A stretch of DNA of 64,000 nt from Agrostemma githago (taxonomy: Eukaryota; Streptophyta; Magnoliopsida; Caryophyllales; Caryophyllaceae): NCBI GenBank assembly GCA_958450325.1, contig OY288243.1:31087844-31151843 (forward strand), read 5' to 3'. Numbering within the stretch: the first letter of the stretch is position 1; each line of letters starts with the position of its first letter. The notes under the pieces were generated by a model. The model was not told the DNA's origin and did no database searches. It saw only the letters and a list, made by a program, of their open reading frames with translations. Shown here piece after piece: positions 9,587 through 20,521 of this stretch. The translations under genes and the position numbers were made by a program.

Positions 9587-12500
9587 TCAGAAGAAGTATT
9601 TCTTTAGGTGTACGATGTTCCATGGCTTTTGGATGATCTTCCCCTCCATGGTCATAAGTCGGTAGGCTCCGTTCCCAACTACTTTCTCTATTTGATAGGG
9701 TCCTTCCCAATTGTAAGCGAACTTTCCTGCTCGTTGGTTCCTGGTGTTCTGGAAGACTTTTCTGAGGACTAGGTCTCCTTCCTGCAGGACTCTGACTCTG
9801 ACATTCTTGTTGTAACTTCTGGCGACTGTTTGTCTGTAGGAGGCCATCCTTATTTGAGCATCGGTTCTGAGCTCATCTATAGTATCCAAGCTGCTTGCCA
9901 TCTCTACCTGGTTCCTGTCTTCGGTTATGCATCCGTATCTATGAGTAGGCACTCTCACCTCTGAAGGGATGACCGCCTCAGCACCAAAGACCAAACTGAA
10001 AGGTGTTTGTCCTGTAGCCACCTTGGGTGTAGTTCTGTCAGACCACAGCACCAAGGGGAGTTCTTCTGCCCATCTGCCCCCTGCCTCCTCCAGCCTTCTC
10101 TTCAGGTTGTCTATCACAATTTTGTTGCTAGACTCCGCCTGACCATTAGACTAAGGGATCCTGGGGGTAGACTTGCTTAGTGTGATGTTCCACCTGGCGC
10201 AGTAGGCCTCCATCTTGTTGCCAATAAACTGGGATCCGTTGTCGCAGATGATCTCTGAAGGAATGCCAAACCTGCAGATAATGTTACGTTTTATGAAGGA
10301 TATAACCTGCTTCTCAGTCACCTGAGGGAATGCTTCTACTTCTATCCACTTGGAGAAGTAATCAGTCATGGCCAACATAAAAACCTTGTTTTCTGGGGCT
10401 CTCGGTAGCTTGCCAACAATATCCATCCCCTATTTCATGAAGGGCCAAGGAGAAATTACTGGGTGCAACGGCTCTGCTGGCTGGTGATTGACCGATGCAT
10501 GTCTCTGGCAGGCGTCACATTTCTTAACATATTCCCTCGCATCCTTGCGCATTGTCGGCCAATAGTAACCTTGGCGGAGTGCTTTGTTGGATAGACTCTT
10601 GCCCCCTGCATGATTTCCACACTCACCACTGTGGAGGTCATGCATAACCACCTCTACCTCCTGCTGACTTAGGCACCTCAAGTATGGTCCAGCGGCTGCT
10701 CTTTTGAACATGACACCATCAATGAGGGCGTACCCGGACGCTTTCATTCTAAAACTCCGGGCTTCCTTCTTGTCTGCTGGCAGGATATCATTTTGCAGCC
10801 ATTCTTGGTAGGGTTTTCTCCAGTCTGGTATTCTTTCTTGTTCTGGTGAGGTGCTGCAGACTCTTGCTTCCTGCAGCCACTGCAATCCCTGGTCTGGTGA
10901 ATTGTCCTCCTGCCTCAGCATCTGGTGTTCCTGTGTGCCTGTCCAAACTGCTGGCTCCAGTACATGGACAATGGGTTTGGTGGAAACTACGCCTGGTTTG
11001 AAGGTTGCCCCCAGGGTGGCTAGGGCGTCTGCTTCCACGTTCTGGTCCCTAGGGACTTGGTTGATTGAGAAGGCTACGAACCTGAGAGAGAGCTCCTTTG
11101 CCACTTCAAGGTAAGACACCATCTTGGAGTCCTTAGCTGCATACGAACCATTCATGTGATTGACTATTAGCTGGAAATCGCTGTAAGCCTCTAGGCGCTT
11201 GATTTTGAGGTCTAGAGCCAGCTGGAGACCCAAGATTAGAGCTTCATATTCTGCCTCGTTGTTTGTTGTTCGGAACTCGCACCGTACTGCTTGGACTATG
11301 AGATCCCCCTGAGGAGACTTCAGAACTAATCCTGCTCCAGATCCTCGCATGTTGGAGGCGCCATCAACATTTAGCTTCCACACCTGTTCGCCTTTGTCCT
11401 CCTCAAGGAGGAGGATGTCTTTCTCTGCCTGTGTCTGCAGTGCTGGGCTGAAGTCGGATACGAAGTCTGCTAACGCCTGGGATTTTATCGCTGTTCTGGG
11501 GACAAATTTCAGGTTGAAGCCGCTCAAGTGTATAGACCACTTGGCCATTCTCCCTGATAACTCAGGTTTTCTCATAATAGTTTTTAGTGGATAATTTGTT
11601 ATTACGGAAATAGCATGCGATTCAAAATAAGGTCGAAGTTTGTAAGATGCTGTAACAAGTGCAAGTACGAGTTTCTCAAGGGATGTGTACCTGGTCTCTA
11701 CAGGAAGCAGAGACTTACTAACATAATATACTGGGCATTGTGCTCCTTCGTGCTCACGTACTAATACCGCGCTGGCTGCTACCTCGGTTACTGATAAATA
11801 CAGGAAGAGTGGTTCTCCAGGTTCTGGTTTTGACAGCAGAGGTGGAGTGCTGAGGTAGTGCTTCAAGTCGCTGAACGCCTTCTCGTGCTCTGCTGTCCAA
11901 TCAAACCTTTGAGCCTTCTTCAGGATATCATAGAACAGCCGACATCTATCTGAAGACCTGGGGATAAATCTGCTCAGAGCAACAATTCTTCCAGTCAGCC
12001 TTTGCACGTCTCTTGGCTTCTGTGGGGATTCCAGCTGGAGGATGGCCTTGATCTGCTCTGTGCTAGCTTCAATTCCCCTCTGGGTCACCATGTACCCCAG
12101 AAACTTCCCACATGACACTCCAAATGTGCACTTTGAAGGATTTAACTTCATCTTGTATTCCCTCATGGTGTTGAAGGTATCCTCCAAGTGTGTTGTATGT
12201 TGCGAAGCTTGCTTTGACTTGACGACCATGTCGTCAATATATACCTCCATAGTGTCCCCAATCTGTCTCCTGAACATCTTGTTGACTAGTCTCTGGTAGG
12301 TGGAACCTGCATTCTTCAGACCAAAAGGCATTACATTGTAACAATATATACCTCTCTCAGACCTGAAGGCTGTCTTCTCCTGGTCTGCTGGATGCATCTT
12401 GATCTGGTTGTACCCACTCCATGCATCAAGAAAGGTTAGCATCTCGTGGCCTGCTGTAGCATCTACCATGGCATCTATATGCGGTAGGGGGAATGGATCT

Positions 12501-12955
12501 TTCGAGCATGCTTTGTTTAAGTCGGTGAAATCAACGCACACCCTCCACTTGCCATTCTTTTTTGGGACCACCACCACGTTAGATAACCACTCTGGGTACT
12601 TCACCTCCCTGATTTTTCAAGCAGCCAGCAGACTGTCCACCTCCTGATTTATGACTTGATTTCTCTCTGGAGCAAACTTCCTTCTCTTCTGCTGGACTGG
12701 TTTGTAGCTTGGGTCCACGCTTAGCCTGTGAGTGATAACGCTCGGATCTATACCTACCATATCATCATGCGACCAAGCAAAACAATCCATGTTTGTTTTT
12801 AATAATTCAATGAGGTTTTGGCGGATATTACCTGCGCATTCTGATCCGATTAACACTTTTCGCTCTGGATGTTGCTTGTCCAAGTTGACTTCATCCAACT
12901 CCGCCTGAGGTGGCTCTACGTACTCCTGAAGAGGCAGATGAAGGCTCTGTAATTG
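9587..12955 (-). pseudogene. pol: Element C pol: RT, two RNase H domains, integrase
   Basis: One frame runs through 12955-9587, broken by stops at 12617 (TGA), 10427 (TAG) and 10148 (TAG). RT has FLDAWSGYNQ and the catalytic VYIDDM near 12236. A gypsy-type RNase H follows, then a second RNase H with LNVDGAS, NNEAEYEA and YSDFQL. The second domain is the additional archaeal-type RNase H known from the Tat lineage. Integrase has the His/Cys zinc motif (HSGECGNH...CDACQ), a DYFSKW block, CDNGSQF and SNGQAESSNK, then the C-terminal NWEGPYQI. It would copy the element RNA and insert the cDNA. The final stop is at 9587. Confidence 0.88.
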
Positions 12956-15606
12956 CTATGCTGGGGGGCTCGCCGTCTTCTTAAGGGCTACCCTGTAGCA
13001 ATCATTGGCCTCTCCTTGGTCTCCGTTGATCTTCTGCACTCCCAAGGGTGTAGGGAACTTCAGGCACTGGTGGTAGGTGGAGGTGATTGCCTTCATCTTA
13101 TGAATCCAAGGCCTTCCTAGAATCACGTTGTAGGTGGAGGGTCCATCAATGACTAGGTACCGTACTTGCTTTTTTACTCCTCCGACGTAGGTAGGAATGG
13201 TGATCTCTCCCAGAGAATGCTTGGTCTCACCACTAAAACCCACCAAGGGAACCGTCTTCCTCATTAGATCCTTCTCGCTAAACCCCATGTTCTGGAGAGT
13301 TTCCAGCATGATGAGGTTGACTGAACTCCCAGTGTCCACCAGAATCTTCTTCACGGTACAATTCCCTATGGAGAGAGTAATTATTAATGTGTCATGGTGC
13401 CTCTCTGGAGTAGCTTCTACATCAGTTTCGTCAAAGGTGACAGCTGGAAGATCCTTGCAACTGATTCTGCAGGAGTGCTCTGGTCTGTCCCCTCTGGTCT
13501 GAGAAGCATGTCTCTTGGCTGCTGAGTAGGTCAGCCCGCATAATTCGGATCCTCCTGTTATCACATTGACAATTCTGGTACATATTGGAGGTGGAGAAGG
13601 CAATACCTGATCTGCTGCATTTATTCTGCTAGAGTTTCTGGGCATGAGGTGATCCAGATTCCCCTGATCATACTGGAACTTAACCTCCCTCCTGAGCTGG
13701 TCGCACTCATCGGTATGGTGTCCGATATCGTCATGGAATTCGCACTTCTTGCTGGCGTCTCTTCGGTCATTGGTGTACTCCTGTCTCCTGGGCCACCTGA
13801 CTCTGCGCCCTAACTCCCTCAGAGCCTTGAGCACCACATCAAGGTTGGTAGAGAACCCATACTCACTTACTTTAGGTGGCAATCCTGGATTGTCCTTCCA
13901 GTCTTTCTCCTCGGAAATTTTGCTCACGTTCCTGTCATAGGGCTTTGATCTTTCACCCCTCTTTTCTGCTGGCGCCTTTCTGGTGACATAACCATACACA
14001 GCCCTTCTGGGGCCTGAGTCTTCTTCTAGCCTGATGGCTGCCATCGCCTTGGTCTGCACATCCTCGAATGTGGCACATGGGTACTTTGTGAGGTCTTTAT
14101 AGAGGTCTGAATCCTGGTGGAGCCCTTGGCGGAAGGCTTCTATGGCGGTGGGCACATCACATCTGAGGATGGTGACTTTTTCCTTAATGAATCTGTTGAG
14201 GAAGTCACGTGTAGATTCTTCGAACTTCTGCACTACCCGATACAAATCACTGGTCTGCTTCTCTGGTTTTCTGCTGCTGGCGAACTGCTGGTTGAAGGCA
14301 TTGACCAGGTCAACGAAGGAGGTGATGCTTCGGTTAGGCAGACCGACGAACCAATGGAGGGCTGCTCCTGACAGAGTGGAGCCAAACCCTTTGCACATGC
14401 AGGCTTCCTTCAGGGCCCCCGTAGCGGTCACCACCATCATCTTCTGTTTGTACTGGTTGTATGATCTAGGGGGTCTGCAGTGCCATCATAAAGCGTCATG
14501 GCTGGTGGCATGAAGCCCTTGGGTACAGCAACACAGGCTAGATCGTCGATGAAGGGTGAATCTGCGTAGCTGTCCCTAGCTGCTCTCTCCAGGGGGCGTG
14601 GCATTCAAGGAATCTTGTTGATCAGGTCCCTCAATTCCTTCAATTCCTGGCGTTGCTGATCTGCTGTGCTGATTGTTCCTGCAAGAGGGTTAGAGACAGG
14701 AGGAGAAAAGTTGAAAGGAGTACTCCCTGCATAAGGTCCTCCAGGGTGTTGACTACTAGAAGGAGGAGGTAAAGGTGCTGCTGCTGTCACGGATCTGGGT
14801 TGCCACTCTGACGCCTGCTGGTTGAGGGTAGGCGTTGTCCACATTCCTCCAGAGGGCTGGTTGTTGGATAAGGTGGTCATCCCTGGTGGATTTACAAATT
14901 GCCATCCTGGCGTCTGGTGGACAGGGGTGCCTGCAGAAGATAGTGAGTTAGTCTCTCGACTTTTGATGTTTGAGAGAAAGTTACCTGCGGTAGGAGATCT
15001 GCCGGGTGTAGGACCATAGGTCAAGTAACCCAACCCTTGGGATTCAATAACCGGGCATGGTGGAGCCAATCCTAGCTCCAGTCTGGTGACCAACTCTGAA
15101 GGGACCTCTCTGGTGGTCTTCCTGCCAGCTGCTGATTCCCTACGGGTGCTGGGTTCTCCCCTAGGCATCAGAGGCAGCATCTCTGGTGACATCTGGAGCG
15201 ATGCAACTGGGGTCTTGTCTGCTGCCGAGATCCGAGCCTTGATATCTTGGTTGTCCTTCTGCAGGGTTTCTACTGCTTGGCGCAGAGCATTGATTCCCTG
15301 GAGCATACTCTGCATCAGGTCTGGTGACCCCGCTCCACTGGAAGCTTCTTCTACAAATCCTCCTGGAGTCAAGGTTCTGGTTGGTACGCTTTCCTTCCTG
15401 GCCTTGGAGGAGCTGGTGACCCCAGAGGTTTTAGGCGTCGGAGGGGGCCTAGACACCGGCAACGTGGGTTTCACCGCTTGGCTGGTGGGAATACCCAAGG
15501 TGAGGGGTGTGAAAACCAGCTCTGCTGATCCTGGGGACAACCTTCCTCCAATGGGCTGAGTTGATGCTCCTTGACTTCTGGACAAACTTTGGCCGGATCC
15601 GGTCAT
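12956..15606 (-). pseudogene. gag: Element C gag and protease region
   Basis: The likely start is ATG at 15606 (MTGSGQ), just inside the primer-binding site; the longer open frame that runs back into the LTR is read-through. The first 330 residues are Pro/Ser/Gly-rich. A TGA at 14605 and a frameshift near 14465 precede the capsid region (ALHWFVGLPNRSI). A zinc-knuckle-like CEFHDDIGHHTDEC follows near 13740. The protease has LVDTGSSVNL near 13335 and the ILGRPWIHKM block. The frame stops at 12956 (TAG), although the sequence beyond is open in the same frame up to RT. Confidence 0.85.
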
Positions 15607-15660
15607 GGTGACACGAGTTTGCTTCACGGTAGGGTTTGGCTTATAGGAAATGATCACTTT

Positions 15661-15678
15661 GCCCCACGGTGGGCGCCA
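15661..15678 (-). other. Element C primer-binding site
   Basis: The minus strand reads TGGCGCCCACCGTGGGGC, three bases inside the 5' LTR boundary. The TGGCGCC start and the spacing are the same as in element A. I do not assign the tRNA. Confidence 0.75.
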
Positions 15679-15681
15679 AAT

Positions 15682-16075
15682 TGTTTTGGTAAAAAATATA
15701 CCGGGTCTACGATTTAAGTTGTGGGTCAAAGCGATCGTCCTATAACTACGGGTTGGTGAAATCGAGACAAAAATAGAGAACGAGGAACAACGAAAGAAAA
15801 TAACGACACACAAAGTTTGGTGACGCGGAAACCCGATGTGAGAAAAACCGAGGGGGGAGTCGGAATCCCACCAAAGTTTTACTATGAATGGAGGAAGAAT
15901 GAGGAAAAGAATACAAATATAAGTAATTTTTGCTATAGCTTGGACTATGATTGCTTGCTATTACGTTTATTTGAGATGGTGTGCTTGAATGCCCCTCTCC
16001 TCTTCCTCTCTTTCCTTTATATATGGCCCCTCCTCCTCTGGTGTCTTTATGGCCCCTTTAATGTGGAGCAATTAT
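15682..16075 (-). repeat. Element C 5' LTR, first piece
   Basis: It matches 7148-7545 of the 3' LTR and stops at the insertion of element B; the remainder is at 40260-40791. A minus-strand TATATAAA (16016-16023) is the likely TATA box, so the B insertion lies about 50 bp upstream of it on the promoter side. Confidence 0.9.
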
Positions 16076-18344
16076 TGTAATCCCCTAAAAATATAGCGCG
16101 ATACAGTGGCGGAAACACTGTAGAGTCGGGATTAAAACACACAGAACTATGTCTTAATAAATTAAATTGGTAAAGTCAAACATGCGCCATACATAAAAAT
16201 GGCTAAAATTTAAAACAATCCATAAAGAGGTTAAACAATCCTTAAGACAAGTATATAAAAAAAATCAGCAGGATCCAAGACTGCTCGATAGCCCACACCC
16301 ACCGGAAAATAAACACGTATACCTGCCATGTTAAAACATAACAGCCACAATCAGTGAGGAGCAACGTCAACGTTCTCCCAGCCGTATAACAGGATTTTAA
16401 AACAGTAATTACTAATATAGGAAAAATAGTAAAAATGGAAAACATTAAAACAGCATAATAAAATAAGCTTTAGCGTAAAACAAATTAATCAAAAGGGTTG
16501 CCGAAGAAACATAAAAATATTTGTCAACCTGCAAACCATTTTATATCGATAATAAATAAAATAATCAAAATGGCGTTATGGATAGGATTAATGTATAATC
16601 TACACTTTCACTAGGATAATACTAAAAACTAGTTTTGAGAACTTAGTCAAAACAAATTAGACTTTGGTCTCTAACTAGGCAACTCAACTATAACAGGACT
16701 GCGTGCAGCGAGGTCCTGGCTTAAGTAATGTACACCCCTCCTGGACACCAACCGTAATTCAGTTCAACCCGACGGCGACTTACACGACGCGATATCTAAG
16801 TTTAAAGTCAAAATATACACACTCCTGAGCACAAACCATGCTCAGTTCAACGACCAATGTGTCTCAACATAAACACACCAGCTTTATAGTTGATGGCAAA
16901 ACGTACACCCCAGACTATATTACTCTAAACCCACACTTGTCCTTATTCCATAACTCCAAAACAAGCCATTATTGATATATAAAAGATATAATCATTATAA
17001 ACAAAATGAGGATAAAAGAAGTAAACATTTATAATCTAAAAGAGGAAACTTTCTATTTTAGGAAACTTCTATTTTTAGAAACTTTACTAAAAATAGCATT
17101 ATATCAAAATAGTGAAAATATTAGTTCATACTAATACCACATTTTAGTAGACAATATAGAGTTATAAAACTAATACTTTCGGCCTTAACGATATTAATTA
17201 TTAAAGTAAGAACATTTGATTTTATGAAATTATTAAAATATCGTATAAGTGTTATAAAATGATTAGAAACATCTTAAATTTTTTAATATTACTAATTAGG
17301 GTGTTTTCAAAAGTTATAAAGCTAAAATTCCCTAATTATTATTAGTTTCGACGATAAAATTATAAATAGGATATTACGGCAAACATCAAATTAAATATTT
17401 GAACGTCTTTATTTAATCAAACCAACAAATATATTTAGAGTATGTTAAGGGACTATTTAACTCCTAAAGTTTCAGATTTAAATACTTTCAAAATTGCTGG
17501 AAAAATAATTCTTTTAGTTAATACGAAGCATTTAACGATAAATCACAATTTGTCCGAAAATCAATATTTATTAATTAAAGACTTTAATAAATAGTACAAA
17601 AATTACGTAAAATAGTTAAAATATATTTATGGACATTCTGTCCAGAAAAGAAAATTTCCAGAATTCTAAAAACTCGGTTTTTAAAGCGTTTTCTCGTTAA
17701 TCGTCCAATCTCGACAATAACGATTAATAAAAATAGTAATTACAAAACGATTTAAGTATTTATATCCAAAAATTATTATTAAACCTAAAAATCATGATTT
17801 TCCAGAATCTATTTTTTTCCAGTTTTCCCAAAATTCCAGATTTAATAAATCCCGTCAAAACCGTCTTTAAAACCCGTTTTCACAATTAACGATTCCAATA
17901 ATAAAACTTATCGTTCCTAACATTTTATTAAAGCACTAAAAATCATAAAAATACATTTTAATATGAAATCATCAGAATCAAAATTTTTTCCAGATTTACA
18001 CCAAAGACCAGAAATCGAGAATTTAAACAACAAACGCGGTTTTAACGATAAACGATGATTTAAAGTGATTAATTAATTCATCCACTTAACAATTCCGAAA
18101 AATTAAGAAAAACTTCAGAAAATTCTATTTCACCAGAAAGTTTCACCACGTCAAAAATCAAATTAAAATAAAATGTTTAAGTACTAGAACTAAAAATCGG
18201 CTTTTAATCGTTTTTGTCCGAAAACGATAATAATTCAATAATCGATATCAAAAATATCAGAAAAATATTAAATTACTGAAAATAATCAAAAACAACATTT
18301 TTCCAGAATATAAATATATATTACATGTTTAGGCCGATTATTAC
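16076..18344 (-). repeat. Element B 3' LTR, first piece
   Basis: It starts TGTAATCCCC and matches 36767-39034 with scattered substitutions (about 17 in the first 950 bp by eye). It is interrupted at 18344 by element A and resumes at 30777. It is AT-rich, and I support no genes inside. Confidence 0.9.
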
Positions 18345-19023
18345 TGTTCCGGTCACGGAAACAATTCACCCGGCCATGGATCCGGGCTGTATGATTGAAT
18401 CACTGGATGAACAATTGATCGATTGACTTCCTTGAACCTCTCTTTCATCTCACTCCCAGGGTCGGACCTTCCCGGCGGAGTTGGCCTGCTCCCTGCACAA
18501 TCAACGCACAGGGCCTCGGAGGTTGTCCGAGGGAACCCTCTCCGATGCCTAAGTCAGCCCGTGAATTGCCTTGAGAGACCTAGTTCGTGAGGAGCTAGGT
18601 GGCGTTTTTTAGGAGTAAGGGTCTAGAGAGAGAAAATCCAACCCCTCTCATGTGGGAAATGGGGAGGTATTTATACCTTCCCACAAGAGAGAGAAGTGGG
18701 AGAGGAATGGTTGGATAGAGAAGTGACAAGTGGCGGCTTCTCATCCATCCATTCCCAATTACCTTAGGCGAAATGACGGGAGGGCCCCTGGGGGTCCTGG
18801 CCCTGCCGACCAGGGACTTCCCCAGGGCAGGCGGACTCTGGGCGGTGACTGCTAGGTTCCAGCAGACTGGGATGGCTTATGGTTTCAGCGGCCGACTGCC
18901 ATCCTTAGCGCTCTCACGCACTTGTTTTAGTTTCTGGCCTGGGACCAGCTTTCCGGACTTGGCAGAAATCTTTCTAGGGCCTGCCCAGCAGACGATCTCT
19001 TGACAGGCTGCCGACCCCAATCA
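18345..19023 (-). repeat. Element A 3' LTR (679 bp)
   Basis: It starts TGTTCCGGTCACGG and ends CCCCAATCA, and is nearly identical to 30093-30771. No strong polypurine tract follows. The adjoining minus-strand sequence is GGCGAAGGCCAAT, which with the LTR edge forms the palindrome CCAATTGATTGG. Confidence 0.93.
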
Positions 19024-19298
19024 ATTGGCCTTCGCCAGCAGGGGGAAAGGAAGGTTTTTCCTCTGCTGGCGATTCTTGCTAGGAGGGAGGTTGACTTCTA
19101 TGTCTGCTTTAGCATTTAATGTTTGCATTTTCCCAAGGGATGTAGCGCTGCTTGTGTCTGGCATGCAGAGAGTTTAGAGTGCTTTTGCAATGATTACACT
19201 TCTCCTCTAGGTGGATTTTTGGGAACCGTGAAGAGTTCCCGATTGGTGGCTCTCCTTCCAGGGTGGTTGGAGTGTCATTAATGCCGTGTTTTCTCTGG

Positions 19299-19305
19299 TA
19301 TAAAA
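19299..19305 (+). promoter_or_regulatory. TATA box of the A small antisense gene
   Basis: TATAAAA lies 71 nt upstream of the ATG at 19370, inside element A and outside its LTR. This spacing is normal for a plant TATA box with a short 5' UTR. Confidence 0.5.
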
Positions 19306-19369
19306 CCTCAGCTTCCTCCACTTTTCTGCTTAGTCTATCTTCAATCCTTCCACTTTCTTTGTCTTCATC

Positions 19370-19954
19370 ATGGTTTGGATCAAAAAATCTGTGATTCGTC
19401 GTGGAGTTAGATATGTTACTTTCATCTTTAGAGGGTTTTGGAGGCTCCAATATGCTCGTGCTGCTTATCGAGCTGTCCGCCGTAGTCGCCGTTCACGGCT
19501 CCATTCTCGCCGGACGGGTAAGAAAGCTTCTGTTAGGATGAGCAAGCGCCTTAGGAGGTCCTCGCCTCCTGCTGCGCCTAGGTTTAGGCGCTGCCCCCAG
19601 GGAGGGGGCTGCTATGACAGGGGATGCCACGAGTGTTTTCCGTGGCTGCACCCCGAACAATTTGACTCCAACTTCTCTGACACTGACTCCTCCTTGGCGT
19701 CAGGTCCCTCTTCGCCTGTGAAGAAGACAGGCTGTCGCACCTGCGACGAATCCCAGGCTGTTCCCTTCGGCAGGGACTGGGAGGATAGCAGCCGGGATTC
19801 TGACGATAGTGAGGGTCTCGGCTGTTTGAGTGACAGGGACGAGGACGGGATCCCTGATGATCCCTTCAAAAACTCCCCAGACTGGGACTGGGGCTCGGAC
19901 TTTGGAGGTTCAGATAGCCCTGGGGACCCTTCTCCTGACCTGGATGACGATTAG
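19370..19954 (+). CDS. Element A small antisense protein (194 aa), basic head, Cys cluster, acidic tail
   Basis: The frame is intact, antisense to gag-pol. Residues 1-75 are strongly basic (Arg/Lys-rich, MVWIKKSVIRRG at the start). Near residue 76 is C-X5-C-X4-C-X2-C followed by FPWLHPEQFD, and the C-terminal half is Ser/Asp-rich and ends PSPDLDDD. Element D keeps the same architecture and exact cysteine spacing. I see no signal peptide or membrane segment. The basic head suggests nucleic-acid binding or nuclear location, and the cysteines suggest a small zinc site; both are inference. It has its own TATA box, and A/T-rich sequence with TGTAA and AATGAA motifs follows its stop (20029-20065). 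I recognise no known family. It could contribute RNA binding, silencing evasion or regulation, but the sequence does not say. Confidence 0.6.
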   Translation: MVWIKKSVIRRGVRYVTFIFRGFWRLQYARAAYRAVRRSRRSRLHSRRTGKKASVRMSKRLRRSSPPAAPRFRRCPQGGGCYDRGCHECFPWLHPEQFDSNFSDTDSSLASGPSSPVKKTGCRTCDESQAVPFGRDWEDSSRDSDDSEGLGCLSDRDEDGIPDDPFKNSPDWDWGSDFGGSDSPGDPSPDLDDD

Positions 19955-20317
19955 GCCTGCTTAGCAGGGCGTTTACTTGTAGGGCCGGAATTTCTGGACC
20001 CTTGTATGTTTTCTTTCCTTGCTGGGCAATGAATGTAATTTTCCCTTGTAAGATTTAATGAAATGAAATTCAGGCGTCGTGTTTGTGTATTGTACTTTCA
20101 ATATGTGTTTATTATATGTGTTATTATTTATTTTATTTTTTTTTTAATTTTTTTTTTCAATGTGAGAATGACGTCGTCGGTTGACCTTTCTCTCTGACAT
20201 TTTTAGTTATTCGAGGCCCTCCTTGAAAAAGGTGAGCAGTCGGTGTCCAGTGTGCGACACGTGGACGGTTATTGAGGGTTTTGTCAAGGGGTTCGCCTTT
20301 CGAACTTCTTTGGGCTT
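19955..20317. other. Untranslated stretch between the two A antisense genes
   Basis: It has the look of a 3' end and promoter. TGTAATTTTCC and AATGAAATGAAATTC near 20034-20070 could serve polyadenylation of the small gene. A T-rich run lies at 20128-20158, and the TATA box of the next gene follows. No reading frame is supported. Confidence 0.4.
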
Positions 20318-20325
20318 TATATAAA
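20318..20325 (+). promoter_or_regulatory. TATA box of the A large antisense gene
   Basis: TATATAAA lies 204 nt upstream of the ATG at 20522. The same spacing is found in element D (4164-4170 to 3967). Confidence 0.5.
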
Positions 20326-20521
20326 CCCTTCTCTCCCTCCATTCTCTTCTTTTACTCTTCTTGATACTTCACACCCCATAATACTTCTTGAATCTTCTTC
20401 GTTTGCCGAGCATTTTTCGAGGAGCAAGGAACACCTCTTCTCACTGTCTCCGGCAACTTTATCGGCGTCTTTAGGTTAGAACTTTGAATCTCTCGCTTCT
20501 TTTTTCCCTTCCATAGCCAAT

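Noticed and set aside
14605..15813. Gag of C starting at 15813 inside the 5' LTR
   Set aside because: That start would lie within the LTR and in front of the primer-binding site; the ATG at 15606 is the first one inside the element in frame.
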